Origin: Zoogloea sp. | GTDB taxonomy: Bacteria > Pseudomonadota > Gammaproteobacteria > Burkholderiales > Rhodocyclaceae | Direction: 5' to 3' | Assembly (NCBI RefSeq): GCF_028693495.1 | Contig: NZ_JAQUVG010000021.1 | Coordinates: 1 to 38,500, forward strand | Length of the DNA stretch: 38,500 nt | Shown here: positions 6,906-17,835 of the stretch, piece by piece | Layout: each line of letters begins with the position of its first letter | How positions within the stretch are numbered: the stretch's first letter is position 1 | Program-made: the position numbers and the translations under genes | Notes under the pieces: model-generated | Seen by the model: only the letters and a program-made list of their open reading frames with translations | Told to the model about the DNA's origin: nothing | The model's database searches: none

Positions 6906-8422
6906 GTCCAGCCATTGCCGAGCAGGCCGTGCGCTGCTTGCTCGATCAACTCGCTGCGGCCGGCATCGGTCCGCTGCGCCTGTGTGCCGATTCCCGTCGG
7001 GTGCAGCCAGGTGATGTCTTTCTTGCGTTTCCGGGGCACCGGGTCGACGGCCGGCGCTTCATCCAGGATGCCGTTCATGCGGGTGCCGCAGCGGTGCTGT
7101 GGGAACAGCAGGGACATCAGTGGGATGAGCATCTGCAGGTCTTCAATCTGCCGGTGGAAGGCCTGAATGGTCTATCCGGCTATCTGGCGGATGCGCTCCA
7201 CGGGCATCCGTCGGCGGATTTGTGGATCGTTGGTGTCACGGGTACCAACGGAAAGACTTCGGTGACCCAGTGGCTCAGTCGGGCCTATGGTGCCCTGGGT
7301 CGCCGCTGCGGGGTGATCGGAACCTTGGGGATCGGTTATCCGGGCAAGCTGGAGTCCAGCCTCAACACCACCCCCGACAGCCTGACACTCCACCGCACCC
7401 TTGCGGATTTCCGCGATGAGGGCGCTCAGGCTGTGGCCATGGAAGTGTCCTCCATCGGTCTCGACCAGGGGCGTCTCAACGGTCTTCACTTCGACGTGGC
7501 GGTCCTGACCAACCTTACCCGGGATCATCTGGATTACCACGGCACCATGGAGAGTTATGGCGCTGCCAAGGCGCGTCTCTTCGATACTCCGGGCCTGCGT
7601 TCGGTGGTTCTCAATCTGGATGACCGTTTTGGTGTCGAGCAGGCACGTCGTCTGGCAGGCTCGGGGCTCGAGGTCATCGGTTACACCCTGATTCCCAGCA
7701 ATGCCGGTGCTGCATCGGTCAATCGCCTGCTGCTGGCGGACCGCCTGACCACCACCGCAGCGGGCATCCGCTTTGTTGCCCGCTGCGGCAACGAGTCCGC
7801 TGACATGCATCCGAATGTGGTGGGGCAGTTCAACGTTTCCAATCTGCTGGCCGTGATCGGTACCCTGATGGCGTCTGGCTTCACCCTCGAAGAGGCCGCC
7901 ACGGTTGCCGAGGATCTGACCCCGCCGGTGGGGCGCATGCAGACCATCGGTGGGATCGGCGATCCCCTCGTCGTCGTGGATTATGCTCATTCGCCCGATG
8001 CCCTGGAGCAGGTTCTGACGGCGGTCCGGGCAACGGTCACTGCCCGTAACGGTCGGCTGGTTTGCGTATTCGGCTGTGGTGGAGATCGGGATCCGGGCAA
8101 ACGCCCCCTGATGGGGGAGGTGGCCAGTCGTCTGGCGGACCAGGTCGTGCTGACCAGCGACAATCCACGTACTGAAGATCCGCTTGCCATCCTGCGTGAT
8201 GTTGTTGCTGGGGCCGGCGCAGGGGTTGAGGTCATCGCCGACCGTGCGCTCGCCATCCGCCAGACCATTCTTGCTGCTGCCGCCGATGACGTGATCGTGA
8301 TTGCCGGCAAGGGCCACGAGTCCTACCAGGAAATCCATGGCGTGCGTCATCCCTTTTCCGACGTGGAGCAGACCCGAGCCGCCCTTGAAGCCTGGAATGA
8401 TGCCCAGGGAGCCCTGTCATGA
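6902..8422 (+). CDS. murE: UDP-MurNAc-tripeptide synthetase MurE (meso-diaminopimelate-adding)
   Basis: 506 residues from GTG 6902 (GTGA overlap with ftsI). The Mur ligase architecture is visible: an N-terminal UDP-binding domain, a central ATPase domain with GTNGKT (K118), and a C-terminal domain. The motif D420-N-P-R423 is the signature of MurE enzymes that add meso-DAP, as expected for a Gram-negative bacterium; lysine-adding enzymes differ here. A KGHE motif (in AGKGHESYQE) near the C-terminus is also typical. The enzyme ligates the third amino acid to UDP-MurNAc-L-Ala-D-Glu in the cytoplasm. Confidence 0.98.
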   Translation: MSPAIAEQAVRCLLDQLAAAGIGPLRLCADSRRVQPGDVFLAFPGHRVDGRRFIQDAVHAGAAAVLWEQQGHQWDEHLQVFNLPVEGLNGLSGYLADALHGHPSADLWIVGVTGTNGKTSVTQWLSRAYGALGRRCGVIGTLGIGYPGKLESSLNTTPDSLTLHRTLADFRDEGAQAVAMEVSSIGLDQGRLNGLHFDVAVLTNLTRDHLDYHGTMESYGAAKARLFDTPGLRSVVLNLDDRFGVEQARRLAGSGLEVIGYTLIPSNAGAASVNRLLLADRLTTTAAGIRFVARCGNESADMHPNVVGQFNVSNLLAVIGTLMASGFTLEEAATVAEDLTPPVGRMQTIGGIGDPLVVVDYAHSPDALEQVLTAVRATVTARNGRLVCVFGCGGDRDPGKRPLMGEVASRLADQVVLTSDNPRTEDPLAILRDVVAGAGAGVEVIADRALAIRQTILAAAADDVIVIAGKGHESYQEIHGVRHPFSDVEQTRAALEAWNDAQGALS

Positions 8423-9795
8423 TGGATCTTCAGGAAGCCGCGCTGGCGACCGACGGCACTGCGGTAGGGGGCAAGCCCTCCTTCCTGTCCGTGAGTACCG
8501 ACTCCCGCGCCATTCAGTCCGGTCAGCTCTTCGTGGCCCTGCGGGGAGCGCATTTTGATGGTCACGAATTCATTTCAGTGGTGGCCGGCAAAGGAGCCGT
8601 GGCCGCGATGGTGGATCGGGCCTGGGCAGCGTCCAATCATGTTCCGCTGCCCTTGCTGGTGGTGGACGACACCCGCATTGGCCTGGGCAAGCTGGCAGCT
8701 GGCTGGCGTTCCCGTTTCGAGCTTCCCCTGATTGGGGTGACCGGTAGCAATGGCAAGACCACGGTCAAGGAGATGTGTGCAGCGATCTTACGGGCTCATG
8801 CGCGCCTGGAGGGTTTTGATCCGGATCTGGCTGTGCTGGCGACCCGGGGAAATCTGAACAATGACATAGGGATGCCCCTGATGTTGCTGCGGATGTCGGG
8901 CAACCACCGGGCTGCAGTCATCGAAATGGGCATGAACCATCCAGGCGAGATCGGTTACCTGACCCGTCTGGCCCAGCCCACCGTGGCGCTGGTCAATAAT
9001 GCCCAGCGGGCCCATCTGCTCGGGATGGGCAGCGTGCAGGAAGTGGCCGTCGAGAAAGGCGCCATTTATGAAGGCCTGTCCGCGGACGGCGTGGCGGTCA
9101 TCAACGCCGATGACCCCTTCGCGGCGTACTGGAAGTCCCTCAATGCAGGCCGCCGGGTGCTGAGTTTCGGTTTGTCCTCCGTGGCGGATGTGACGGCTCG
9201 CTGCACCGGCCATGGATTTGCCAGTGATGTGTGTTTGCAGACTCCGTCGGGTGAGGCCACGTTCCGTCTGCAGGTCCCGGGCCTGCACAACGTGCGTAAT
9301 GCGCTGGCGGCGGCGGCGGCCTGCCTGGCTGCGGGGGTGTCCTTGCGCGCCATTGAGGAGGGCATGGCGGGCTATGCCGGTACCGCGGGGCGTCTGCACT
9401 TGCGCACGGGCGCACAGGGCGCCACGGTCATAGATGATACTTATAACGCCAACCCCGACTCGATGCGCGCCGGCATCGCGGTACTGGCCGCCACTCCGGG
9501 TCGCAAGATCCTGGTGATTGGCGACATGGGGGAGATTGGGGAGCAAAGTTTCCAGTACCACGACGAGATCGGGGGCTACGCCAAGAGCGAGGGCGTCGAT
9601 TTCCTGTTCGGGCTGGGTGAGATGAGCGAGGTTGCGGCGCGCAATTTCGGCGAAGGCGGGCGCCACTTCACCCGAGTGGACGACCTTGTCGCCGCGGTGA
9701 AGGCGGAGCTCACGGAAAATACGGTGGTGCTGGTCAAAGGCTCACGTTTCATGAAGATGGAGCGGGTCGTGGACGCCATCGCGGAGAAGGTTTGA
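8419..9795 (+). CDS. murF: UDP-MurNAc-tripeptide D-alanyl-D-alanine ligase MurF
   Basis: 458 residues from ATG 8419, overlapping the murE stop as ATGA. The N-terminal domain has the STDSR motif shared by MurE and MurF, the ATPase loop is GSNGKT (K113), and the conserved DDTYNANPDSM block of MurF is present in the C-terminal third. The enzyme adds the D-Ala-D-Ala dipeptide made by Ddl (encoded further along the same cluster) to complete the pentapeptide precursor. Length is normal for the family. Confidence 0.98.
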   Translation: MMDLQEAALATDGTAVGGKPSFLSVSTDSRAIQSGQLFVALRGAHFDGHEFISVVAGKGAVAAMVDRAWAASNHVPLPLLVVDDTRIGLGKLAAGWRSRFELPLIGVTGSNGKTTVKEMCAAILRAHARLEGFDPDLAVLATRGNLNNDIGMPLMLLRMSGNHRAAVIEMGMNHPGEIGYLTRLAQPTVALVNNAQRAHLLGMGSVQEVAVEKGAIYEGLSADGVAVINADDPFAAYWKSLNAGRRVLSFGLSSVADVTARCTGHGFASDVCLQTPSGEATFRLQVPGLHNVRNALAAAAACLAAGVSLRAIEEGMAGYAGTAGRLHLRTGAQGATVIDDTYNANPDSMRAGIAVLAATPGRKILVIGDMGEIGEQSFQYHDEIGGYAKSEGVDFLFGLGEMSEVAARNFGEGGRHFTRVDDLVAAVKAELTENTVVLVKGSRFMKMERVVDAIAEKV

Positions 9796-9866
9796 TGAGT
9801 GTGTGTCGTGCAGTCGGGTGTGCAGCCGGGTCGGTAATCCTGCAGGGGAGTCGCCATGCTGCTTGA
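9795..9866 (+). CDS. Possible 23-codon coupling ORF between murF and mraY
   Basis: The murF stop and an ATG share bases as TGATG (ATG at 9795). The frame runs 23 codons ([20 protein letters not shown], then HAA) and ends in a TGA at 9864-9866, inside the first codons of mraY (ATG at 9856). It spans exactly the only sizeable gap (60 bases) in the first part of the cluster. It could keep ribosomes on the message and deliver them to mraY by reinitiation. It has no recognisable product, and mraY has its own GGGGAG site, so this may be chance. Confidence 0.25.
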   Translation: MSVCRAVGCAAGSVILQGSRHAA

Positions 9867-10944
9867 GCTTGCCCTGTGGTTGGGCAAGGACGCCCGTTTT
9901 TTCAATGTGTTCGGTTACATCACCCTGCGCACCATGCTGGCCGCAGGGACCGCCCTCGTGTTGTCCTTGCTCTTCGGTCCGGCGATGATCCGCTGGCTGG
10001 CCGCCAAGAAAATCGGCCAGGCGGTGCGGGACGATGGTCCCAAGTCCCACCTGACCAAGGCGGGCACACCCACCATGGGTGGAGCGCTGATCCTGATTTC
10101 CATCGTCCTGACCACCCTCCTGTGGGGGGATCTCAGCAACAAGTACGTGTGGGTGGTCTTGCTCGTGACCCTCGGTTTTGGGGCCGTGGGTTGGGTGGAC
10201 GACTGGCGCAAGGTGGTTTATCGGGATCCGAAGGGCCTGGCGAGCCGCTGGAAATATTTCTGGACCTCGGCCATTGCCCTGGCGGCGGCAAGCTTCCTGG
10301 GGTTGACGGCGTCCGTGCCGGCGCAGCTCGAGCTGATCGTGCCCTTCTTCAAGACGGTAGCCTATCCCCTGGGGGTGGTGGGCTTCATAATCCTGACCTA
10401 CTTCGTGATCAATGGGACCAGCCATTCCGTAAACCTGACCGATGGGCTGGATGGCCTGGCGATCATGCCCACCGTCATGGTCAGCGCCGCGCTGGCCATC
10501 TTTGCCTACGTGGCGGGCCATACGGGATTCTCCAATTACCTGGGGGTGCCCTACATCCCCGGAGCCGGGGAGCTGGCGGTGATCTGCGGTGCGATTGCGG
10601 GGGCCGGTCTGGGGTTCCTGTGGTTCAACGCCTACCCGGCGGAAGTCTTCATGGGCGATGTGGGCGCCCTGGCCCTGGGTGCCGCCATGGGGACCATCGC
10701 CGTCGTGGTGCGTCAGGAAATCGTCCTCTTCATCATGGGCGGGCTCTTCGTGGCCGAAGCCCTTTCGGTGATGGTCCAGGTCCTTTACTTCAAGTACTCC
10801 GGGGGCAAGCGCATCTTCCGCATGGCGCCCCTGCATCACCACTACGAGCTGGGAGGCTGGAAGGAGACGCAGGTGGTCGTGCGTTTCTGGATCATCACCA
10901 TCATGCTGGTGCTGTTCGGCCTGTCCACCCTCAAGTTGCGCTGA
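9856..10944 (+). CDS. mraY: Phospho-MurNAc-pentapeptide transferase MraY
   Basis: 362 residues, multi-spanning membrane protein with about ten hydrophobic segments. Conserved cytoplasmic loops are visible: GTPTMGG near residue 70, [17 protein letters not shown] with catalytic-site aspartates, the [10 protein letters not shown] loop, and the [13 protein letters not shown] loop near the C-terminus. It transfers phospho-MurNAc-pentapeptide to undecaprenyl phosphate, making lipid I. The start is supported by GGGGAG 6 bases upstream. It follows murF after a 60-base gap and precedes murD by 6 bases. Confidence 0.98.
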   Translation: MLLELALWLGKDARFFNVFGYITLRTMLAAGTALVLSLLFGPAMIRWLAAKKIGQAVRDDGPKSHLTKAGTPTMGGALILISIVLTTLLWGDLSNKYVWVVLLVTLGFGAVGWVDDWRKVVYRDPKGLASRWKYFWTSAIALAAASFLGLTASVPAQLELIVPFFKTVAYPLGVVGFIILTYFVINGTSHSVNLTDGLDGLAIMPTVMVSAALAIFAYVAGHTGFSNYLGVPYIPGAGELAVICGAIAGAGLGFLWFNAYPAEVFMGDVGALALGAAMGTIAVVVRQEIVLFIMGGLFVAEALSVMVQVLYFKYSGGKRIFRMAPLHHHYELGGWKETQVVVRFWIITIMLVLFGLSTLKLR

Positions 10945-10950
10945 ACGATC

Positions 10951-12342
10951 ATGGCTGCTTCCCAACTCACGCTGGTCCTTGGTCTTGGGGAATCTGGCCT
11001 GGCGATGGCCCGCTGGCTCGCTCGCCAGGGGGTGCCCTTGCGGGTGGCGGATTCCCGGGAGACACCGCCCGGAGTGGAGCGCATCCGTCAGGATGCGCCG
11101 GCTGCCGAGGTGTGCTCCGGCCCCTTCGCCGAAAGCCTGCTCGCAGGCGTGGCACGACTTGCCATCAGTCCCGGCCTTGATCCTCGTCAGCCACTGGTGG
11201 TGGAGGCCCGTCGCCGGGGCATTCCCGTGGTGGGAGAGATGGATCTGCTGGTGGAGGCACTGGATGCCCTGGGTGTGCGCTCCGGCACCCGGATCATTGC
11301 GATTACCGGCACCAACGGCAAGACCACCACCACCGCCCTCGCGGGGGAAATGGCACGGGCGACCGGTGTCGATGCGGTGGTCGCCGGAAACATCAGCCCG
11401 GCCGCCCTGGATGTGGTGATGACTCGCCAGGATGCAGGTCAGGCCCTGCCGGACGTGTGGGTGCTGGAGTTATCCAGCTTCCAGCTGGAAACCGGCCCGG
11501 CCCTGAACGCGGCGGCGGCCACGGTGCTCAACGTCACCGATGATCATCTGGACCGGTATGCGGGTCTGGCGGACTATGCCGCCACCAAGGCCGCAGTGTT
11601 CCAGGGGCAGGGCGTGCAGGTGCTCAACCGGCAGGACCGTCGGGTCACCGAAATGGCCCGACCCGGTCGCCGGGTCTGGACCTTTGGTCTGGATGCGCCC
11701 GCTGGCTCAAACGACTTCGGAGTGGTCGACACCCCCGAGGGGCGCTGGCTGGTGCGGGGGGATGAACGTCTGCTGAGATGGGATGAAATGCAACTGGCCG
11801 GGAGCCATAACGTGGCGAATGCCCTCGCGGCTCTTGCCTTGGGTGAGGCGGCCGGCTTGCCGCGGGCGCCGATGATTGCGGCTCTCAAGGTTTTTCCAGG
11901 CTTGCCCCATCGGGTGGAGAAGGTCGCCGAGCGGGGGGATGGCGTCATTTATTATGATGACTCCAAAGGGACCAACGTGGGCGCAACGGTTGCTGCTCTG
12001 GAAGGCTTGAGCCGCAAGGTGTTTCTGGTGGTGGGAGGGGATGGCAAGGGGCAGGATTTTTCGCCTCTGAAGGAAGCCTTTGCCCGCTACGCCCGGGCCG
12101 TGGTGCTGATTGGCCGGGACGCCCGGACCATCGAGGCGGCGGTGGCGGGGTGCGGCGTACCCTTGATCCACGCGGCTGACATGGATGCCGCGGTGCGGGC
12201 GGCCAATGCCCGGGCCGAGGCAGGGGATGTGGTGCTGCTCTCTCCGGCCTGCGCCAGCCTTGACATGTTCCGTAACTATGCTCACCGCGCTCAGGTATTC
12301 ATCGACGCGGTGCTGCGCCTGCCCGGAGTGCATCCTGCATGA
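10951..12342 (+). CDS. murD: UDP-MurNAc-L-alanine:D-glutamate ligase MurD
   Basis: 463 residues. An N-terminal Rossmann-like UDP domain begins [19 protein letters not shown]. The central ATPase domain has [13 protein letters not shown] with K124, and the C-terminal domain has [13 protein letters not shown], the conserved MurD block. The enzyme adds D-glutamate as second residue of the stem peptide. Only a weak ribosome binding site precedes ATG 10951, so translation may depend on coupling from mraY 6 bases upstream. Its stop overlaps ftsW by ATGA. Confidence 0.98.
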   Translation: MAASQLTLVLGLGESGLAMARWLARQGVPLRVADSRETPPGVERIRQDAPAAEVCSGPFAESLLAGVARLAISPGLDPRQPLVVEARRRGIPVVGEMDLLVEALDALGVRSGTRIIAITGTNGKTTTTALAGEMARATGVDAVVAGNISPAALDVVMTRQDAGQALPDVWVLELSSFQLETGPALNAAAATVLNVTDDHLDRYAGLADYAATKAAVFQGQGVQVLNRQDRRVTEMARPGRRVWTFGLDAPAGSNDFGVVDTPEGRWLVRGDERLLRWDEMQLAGSHNVANALAALALGEAAGLPRAPMIAALKVFPGLPHRVEKVAERGDGVIYYDDSKGTNVGATVAALEGLSRKVFLVVGGDGKGQDFSPLKEAFARYARAVVLIGRDARTIEAAVAGCGVPLIHAADMDAAVRAANARAEAGDVVLLSPACASLDMFRNYAHRAQVFIDAVLRLPGVHPA

Positions 12343-13571
12343 AGCTCCTTGCTGGCCTGTCTGAATTCCTTGCCCGTCACTCCGGTGACGCCAGTGAGGT
12401 CACCCGCCGTGCGGCGAGCCGTCTGATGCGCCCGATGGGCCAGCAGCGGGAACTGGATCTAGCGTTGATCTGGTCGTCTGCGGCCCTGTTGCTCCTGGGG
12501 TTGGTGATGGTGTTTTCCGCGTCCATCGCCACCGCCGAAGGGAGCCGGATGTTCGGGCATCAGCCAGCCTACTTCCTGATCCGGCATGCGGTGTTCCTGG
12601 CCATTGGTGTGATTGCCGCCATCACGGCCTTTCAGATTTCCATGCAGAACTGGCAGCAGATGGCGCCGTGGCTTTTCATCGCAGGCGTGGTCCTCTTGAT
12701 CGTCGTGCTGATTCCCGGCATCGGGCGGGATGTAAACGGTGCCCGGCGCTGGCTGCCCCTGGGGGTGGTCAACCTTCAGCCTTCCGAATTGATGAAGCTC
12801 TTCGCCGCACTCTATGCCGCCGACTATACCGCCCGCAAGCTGCCCCTGATGAGAAGCTTCAAGCAGGGTTTTTTGCCGATGGCGGGGGTCATCCTGTTGG
12901 TCGGCTTCCTGCTGCTCAAGGAGCCTGATTTCGGTGCCTTCGTGGTGATCACTGCGATCGCCTTCGGGGTACTCTTCCTGGGGGGTATCAAGGTCCGGCT
13001 CTTCGTGCTTCTGGCAGTGGTTGCAGCCATCGGCTTCGTGTTGTTGATCACCTTCTCCGAGTATCGTCGTCAGCGTATCCTGGGTTTCATGGATCCGTGG
13101 CAGGATGCCTACGGCAAGGGTTACCAGCTTTCCCATGCCCTGATCGCCTTTGGGCGGGGAGAGTGGTTTGGGGTGGGTCTGGGCGGCAGCATCGAGAAGC
13201 TGTTCTATCTGCCCGAGGCGCATACCGACTTCCTGCTGGCGGTGATTGCCGAAGAGCTGGGTTTTGCCGGTGTGCTCACGGTGATCGTGCTGTTTGCGGT
13301 GATCATCCACCGGGCCTTCTCCATCGGTAAGCAGGCGGTCATGCTTGATCGGACCTACGCGGCCCTGGTGGCCCAGGGGATAGGCATCTGGATTGGAGTC
13401 CAGTCCTTCATCAACATGGGCGTGAACATGGGGTTGCTCCCCACCAAGGGTCTGACCCTGCCCCTGATGAGTTTTGGCGGTTCAGGCATTCTGGCCAATT
13501 GTGTGGCCCTGGCGATCCTGCTGCGGATCGACTGGGAAAACCGTCAGATCATGCGGGGCGCCGGATCATGA
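12339..13571 (+). CDS. ftsW: Septal peptidoglycan glycosyltransferase FtsW (SEDS family)
   Basis: 410 residues with about ten transmembrane segments after a cytoplasmic N-terminal extension of roughly 45 residues. SEDS-family landmarks include [20 protein letters not shown], the KEPDFG segment, [20 protein letters not shown] and, near the C-terminus, [13 protein letters not shown]. FtsW polymerises lipid II at the septum and works with FtsI. It starts in the murD stop (ATGA). Confidence 0.98.
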   Translation: MKLLAGLSEFLARHSGDASEVTRRAASRLMRPMGQQRELDLALIWSSAALLLLGLVMVFSASIATAEGSRMFGHQPAYFLIRHAVFLAIGVIAAITAFQISMQNWQQMAPWLFIAGVVLLIVVLIPGIGRDVNGARRWLPLGVVNLQPSELMKLFAALYAADYTARKLPLMRSFKQGFLPMAGVILLVGFLLLKEPDFGAFVVITAIAFGVLFLGGIKVRLFVLLAVVAAIGFVLLITFSEYRRQRILGFMDPWQDAYGKGYQLSHALIAFGRGEWFGVGLGGSIEKLFYLPEAHTDFLLAVIAEELGFAGVLTVIVLFAVIIHRAFSIGKQAVMLDRTYAALVAQGIGIWIGVQSFINMGVNMGLLPTKGLTLPLMSFGGSGILANCVALAILLRIDWENRQIMRGAGS

Positions 13572-13587
13572 GCGGGGAGTGTGGCCG

Positions 13588-14646
13588 ATGCCGACCCTGA
13601 TGGTCATGGCCGGAGGAACCGGTGGTCATATCTATCCGGGTCTTGCCGTGGCGGATGCCCTGCGCGACCGTGGCTGGAAAGTCGTCTGGATGGGACATCC
13701 GGACGGGATGGAGGCACGTATCGTACCCGTCAGTGGTTACGAGATGGCCTGGGTGCGTTTCACGGCCCTGCGGGGCAAGGGACTGCTGCGCAAGCTGCTG
13801 CTGCCCTTCAACCTGCTGCGGGGCTTTGCCCAGGCACTGGCGCAGATCCGCCGGGTGAGGCCGGATGTGGTGCTGGGCATGGGTGGTTACGTCACCTTTC
13901 CCGGAGGGATGATGGCGGCTCTGAGCGGAGTGCCGCTCGTGGTGCACGAGCAGAACTCCGTGGCTGGACTGGCCAACAAGGTTCTGGCTGGCGTGGCGGA
14001 CAAGGTGGTCACTGGTTTCCCCAATGTGCTCGGCAAAGGCGAATGGGCAGGCAATCCGGTGCGTGCAGCGATCACTGCCGTTGCCCTGCCAGCGGAGCGC
14101 TTTGCCGGACGCTGCGGTCCTTTGCGGCTGCTGGTGGTCGGGGGCAGCCTGGGCGCAGCAGCTCTCAATGACACCCTGCCCCGGGCCCTGGCCATGATCC
14201 CCGCAGACCAACGTCCCGTCGTGACCCATCAGGCCGGCACCCGGCAGATCGATGCCCTGCGCGCCGCATACAAGGCGGCCGAAGTGGAAGGCGAACTGCT
14301 GCCCTTCATCGATGACATGGCGGAGCGCTACGCCAGCGCCGATCTGGTGATCTGCCGCTCCGGCGCCCTGACGGTAGCCGAGCTGGCCGCCGTGGGCGTG
14401 GCCAGCGTGCTGGTGCCTTATCCCCATGCGGTGGATGACCATCAGACCGGCAATGCCCGCTTCCTGGCCGAAGCCGGTGGCGCCGTGCTGTTACGCCAGA
14501 CCGAACTGACGCCGCAGCGCCTGGCCGCGCTGCTGCAGGAAATGACTCGCGAGCGCCTGCTGGCCATGGCCGAGAGGGCCCGTGGCTGTGCCCGGTCCGA
14601 GGCCACCATCCGGGTGGCCGAGGTATGTGCGGGCCTCGTTGCATAA
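13588..14646 (+). CDS. murG: UDP-GlcNAc:lipid I transferase MurG
   Basis: 352 residues starting [18 protein letters not shown]. The start at 13588 is chosen because GGGGAG lies 9 bases before it and the [10 protein letters not shown] loop then sits at its usual place near residue 9; an earlier in-frame ATG at 13474 would overlap ftsW by almost 100 bases. [12 protein letters not shown] loop and the donor-binding region [16 protein letters not shown] identify the GT-B fold of family GT28. It adds GlcNAc to lipid I to give lipid II on the inner membrane's cytoplasmic face. Confidence 0.98.
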   Translation: MPTLMVMAGGTGGHIYPGLAVADALRDRGWKVVWMGHPDGMEARIVPVSGYEMAWVRFTALRGKGLLRKLLLPFNLLRGFAQALAQIRRVRPDVVLGMGGYVTFPGGMMAALSGVPLVVHEQNSVAGLANKVLAGVADKVVTGFPNVLGKGEWAGNPVRAAITAVALPAERFAGRCGPLRLLVVGGSLGAAALNDTLPRALAMIPADQRPVVTHQAGTRQIDALRAAYKAAEVEGELLPFIDDMAERYASADLVICRSGALTVAELAAVGVASVLVPYPHAVDDHQTGNARFLAEAGGAVLLRQTELTPQRLAALLQEMTRERLLAMAERARGCARSEATIRVAEVCAGLVA

Positions 14647-14656
14647 AGGAAAAAGA

Positions 14657-16051
14657 GTGAAACACAAGGTCAAGCACATCCATTTCGTCGGCATCGGCGG
14701 CGCCGGGATGAGCGGTATCGCCGAGGTGCTGGTTAACCTGGGCTATGAAGTCAGTGGTTCCGACCTGGGTGAGAATGCGGCTACCCGCCGTCTGAAGGCA
14801 CTGGGCGCCCGGGTGGACCAGGGACATGCCGCCGGGAACGTGGCGTCCGCCGATGCAGTGGTGACCTCGACAGCTGTCAAGGGAGACAACCCGGAGGTGA
14901 TTGCGGCCCGCGCCCGTGGCATCCCGGTGGTGCCACGGGCCCAGATGCTGGCGGAGCTGATGCGTCTCAAGCAGGGTATTGCCATTGCCGGCACCCATGG
15001 CAAGACCACCACCACATCGCTGGTGGCCAGCATTCTGGCTGAAGGGGGCTTCGATCCCACCTTCGTGATCGGGGGCAAGCTGAACGCGGCGGGCGCCAAC
15101 GCCCGGTTGGGCAAGGGGGATTTCCTGGTGGCGGAAGCAGATGAGTCCGACGCCTCCTTCCTGCTGCTCACCCCCGTGATTTCCGTGGTCACCAACATCG
15201 ATGCGGATCACATGGAGACCTACGGGCACGATTTTGCCAGGCTCAAGCAGTCCTTCGTGGATTTCCTCCAGCATCTGCCTTTTTACGGTGTGGCGGTGCT
15301 GTGCGATGACGACAAGCACGTGCGCTCCATCATGCCGCTGGTGTCCAAGCAGATCGTCCGCTATGGGTTCTCGGAATCGGCCAACGTTCGTGCTGAAAAC
15401 ATCCATGCCGTCGATGGGCGGATGACCTTCGATGTGGTCCGGGTCAATGGCAGCACCACCCGTCTGCCCGTCGAGCTCAACCTGCCGGGCCGGCACAATG
15501 TGCTCAATGCCCTGGCCGCTATTGCGGTCGCCAGCGAGGTAGGCGTATCCGATGAGGCCATCGCCAAGGCGCTGGCCGAATTCAAGGGGGTTGGCCGGCG
15601 CTTTCAGCGCTATGGGGAAGTGGCTTTGCCGAATGGCGGCACGGCGACCCTCGTCGACGACTATGGCCATCATCCCGTGGAGATGGCTGCCACCATCGCG
15701 GCGGCCCGGGGTGCGTTTCCTGACAAGCGCCTGGTGCTGGCTTTCCAGCCCCACCGCTATACCCGTACCCGGGATTGCTTCGAAGATTTCGTGAAGGTGC
15801 TGTCCACCGTCGACGCCCTGCTGCTGGGAGACGTGTATGCCGCCGGGGAGGCCCCCATCGTGGCGGCTGACGGGCGTTCCCTGGCGCGGGCCCTGAGGGT
15901 GGCAGGGAAGATCGAGCCGGTGTTCGTGGAGAATATCGAGGACATGCCGGGGGCCATCCTGTCCTCGGCGCAGGAAGGCGACGTGGTGATCACCATGGGT
16001 GCCGGGAGTATCGGCGCAGTGCCGGGAAAACTGGTGAATGGCGAGGTTTGA
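14657..16051 (+). CDS. murC: UDP-MurNAc:L-alanine ligase MurC
   Basis: 464 residues from GTG 14657, chosen because AAAGGA lies 6 bases upstream and the protein then begins [20 protein letters not shown] like its homologues. A longer frame from 14582 would run into murG. The UDP-binding loop GIGGAGM, the ATPase loop [10 protein letters not shown] (K116) and the C-terminal DDYGHHPVE and FQPHRYTRT blocks are all present. It adds the first stem residue, L-Ala. Confidence 0.98.
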   Translation: MKHKVKHIHFVGIGGAGMSGIAEVLVNLGYEVSGSDLGENAATRRLKALGARVDQGHAAGNVASADAVVTSTAVKGDNPEVIAARARGIPVVPRAQMLAELMRLKQGIAIAGTHGKTTTTSLVASILAEGGFDPTFVIGGKLNAAGANARLGKGDFLVAEADESDASFLLLTPVISVVTNIDADHMETYGHDFARLKQSFVDFLQHLPFYGVAVLCDDDKHVRSIMPLVSKQIVRYGFSESANVRAENIHAVDGRMTFDVVRVNGSTTRLPVELNLPGRHNVLNALAAIAVASEVGVSDEAIAKALAEFKGVGRRFQRYGEVALPNGGTATLVDDYGHHPVEMAATIAAARGAFPDKRLVLAFQPHRYTRTRDCFEDFVKVLSTVDALLLGDVYAAGEAPIVAADGRSLARALRVAGKIEPVFVENIEDMPGAILSSAQEGDVVITMGAGSIGAVPGKLVNGEV

Positions 16052-16970
16052 GGACGTGAGCAGTCAATTCGGAAAAGTGGCCGTGCTGATGGGTGGGACG
16101 TCCGCGGAGCGGGAGATCTCGCTGATGTCGGGCAAGGCGGTGTTGGCTGCGCTTTTGGAGGCCGGGGTGGATGCCCATGCCTTCGATCCGGCCGAGACCG
16201 ACCTGCATGTCCTGAAGGAGCAAGGCTACGAGCGGGCTTTCATTGCGCTCCATGGCCGTGGTGGCGAGGATGGGACTGTCCAGGGTGCCCTTGAACTGAT
16301 GGGTATTCCTTACACGGGCAGTGGCGTGATGGCTTCTGCCATTGGCATGGACAAGTGGCGCACCAAACTGGTGTGGCTGGCCAGCGGCCTGCCGACCCCA
16401 CGCTTTGCCATTCTGGATGCCAGCACCGACTGGGATGCCGTGGTGGCTGACCTCGGTCTGCCGATCTTCGTGAAGCCCGTGCATGAGGGCTCCAGCATGG
16501 GGGCTACCAAGGTGACCGAGGCCGGGCAGTTGAAGGCGGCCTGGGAGCTGGCCGCCCGTTATGATTCCCTGGTGCTGGCGGAGGAGTTCGTGAGCGGTGA
16601 GGAACTCACGGCGCCCTTCCTCGGGGAGCGGGCCTTGCCTCTCGTGCGCATCGTCGCGCCGGGTGGCAACTACGACTACCAGAACAAGTATTTCACCGAT
16701 GACACTCAGTATTTCTGCCCGAGCGGCTTGCCGGAGGCAAAGGAAAGGCAGGTTCAGGACGCCATCGTCCGCTGTGCCAAGGTGCTCGGCTGTCGTGGCT
16801 GGGGACGTGCCGACCTGATCCTGCGGGACGATGGCAGCTTCACCCTGCTGGAGATCAATACTGCGCCGGGAATGACCAACCATTCCCTCGTTCCCATGTC
16901 GGCGCGGGTTGCAGGCCTGTCCTTCGAGGCCTTGTGCCTGGAAATCCTGGCTGGAGCCCGCCTTGGCTGA
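16038..16970 (+). CDS. ddl: D-alanine:D-alanine ligase Ddl
   Basis: 310 residues from ATG 16038, which overlaps the murC stop by 14 bases. A GTG at 16056 (304 residues, starting [14 protein letters not shown]) is an almost equally good start. ATP-grasp features: [11 protein letters not shown] for the N-terminal domain, [37 protein letters not shown] in the ATP-binding loop, and [15 protein letters not shown] with the metal-binding Glu/Asn. It makes the D-Ala-D-Ala used by MurF. It is the B-type Ddl found inside dcw clusters. Confidence 0.97.
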   Translation: MARFEDVSSQFGKVAVLMGGTSAEREISLMSGKAVLAALLEAGVDAHAFDPAETDLHVLKEQGYERAFIALHGRGGEDGTVQGALELMGIPYTGSGVMASAIGMDKWRTKLVWLASGLPTPRFAILDASTDWDAVVADLGLPIFVKPVHEGSSMGATKVTEAGQLKAAWELAARYDSLVLAEEFVSGEELTAPFLGERALPLVRIVAPGGNYDYQNKYFTDDTQYFCPSGLPEAKERQVQDAIVRCAKVLGCRGWGRADLILRDDGSFTLLEINTAPGMTNHSLVPMSARVAGLSFEALCLEILAGARLG

Positions 16971-17835
16971 TCTGCGCTCCACCTCCAACGTTCCTCCCGA
17001 GCCGGGCGCCAAGCGTGTCCGCGGGAAGCGTGCGACCCCGTCTCGGGTAGCGCGGGATGGAGGTGGCAACGGGCTGTGGGACCGTCCTCAGCTCCTGGAT
17101 GTGATTTCGGACACCCTGATGGTGGCGGGGGCGCTAGGGCTGGGTTATGCCGCCGTGGCGGCCATCTCCCACATGCCGGCTTTTCCGCTGCGCGAGGTGG
17201 TGGTGACCACGCCTCTGGCCCAGGTGACCTCGGCCCAGCTGGAATATGCGGCCCGCTCGTCGGTGAGGGGCAATTTTTTTACGGTGGACCTGCAGGATGT
17301 CCGTGGCGCCTTCGAGAAGCTTCCCTGGGTCCGTCGTGCCGACGTGCGCCGGCGCTGGCCGGTAGGTCTCGAAGTACGCCTCGAAGAGCATGTGGCATCC
17401 GCCTACTGGCGGGTAGGCGAGACGGGAGACATGCGGCTGGTCAATCGTTTCGGCGAGGTCTTCACGGCGGCCAGTAATGCCAAGATGCCCATCTTCAGTG
17501 GCCCGGAAGGCTCATCCGGGATCCTGCTGGCGAAGTTCGATGACTTCAGCCGCAAGCTTGGACCTCTGGGACGCCAGCTGGTGGGCGTGTCCCTCTCGGC
17601 ACGGGAGGCCTGGCAGCTCAAGATGGAAGATGGGCTCACCATCGAGCTGGGGCACGACCAGCCGAAGGCCCCCATCGACGAGCGGCTGGCCCGCTTCGTC
17701 CGTTACTACCCCAAGGCCAAGGCCCAGTTGAACATGAACGTGGCGGTGGTCGACCTCCGCTACCCGAGTGGTTTCGCCCTCCGGCCGATTCCGTCCGCCC
17801 AGCCGGTCGGCAAGAAAGACAGCAAAGGTAAGTAA
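16963..17835 (+). CDS. ftsQ: Cell division protein FtsQ
   Basis: 290 residues if started at TTG 16963, which has GGAG 6 bases upstream and overlaps the ddl stop by 8 bases. An ATG at 16909 is in frame but deep inside ddl. The protein has a basic cytoplasmic N-terminus of about 45 residues, one membrane segment (about residues 50-68), then a POTRA domain beginning [16 protein letters not shown] with the typical [14 protein letters not shown] block. The periplasmic beta domain ends in [15 protein letters not shown]. FtsQ recruits FtsB and FtsL to the divisome. The stop overlaps ftsA (TAATG). The start is the main doubt. Confidence 0.95.
   Translation: MADLRSTSNVPPEPGAKRVRGKRATPSRVARDGGGNGLWDRPQLLDVISDTLMVAGALGLGYAAVAAISHMPAFPLREVVVTTPLAQVTSAQLEYAARSSVRGNFFTVDLQDVRGAFEKLPWVRRADVRRRWPVGLEVRLEEHVASAYWRVGETGDMRLVNRFGEVFTAASNAKMPIFSGPEGSSGILLAKFDDFSRKLGPLGRQLVGVSLSAREAWQLKMEDGLTIELGHDQPKAPIDERLARFVRYYPKAKAQLNMNVAVVDLRYPSGFALRPIPSAQPVGKKDSKGK

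Noticed and set aside
9742-10965. 407-codon minus-strand open frame opposite mraY
   Set aside because: Shadow of mraY; composition dominated by His, Gln, Asp and Gly, with no recognisable domain.
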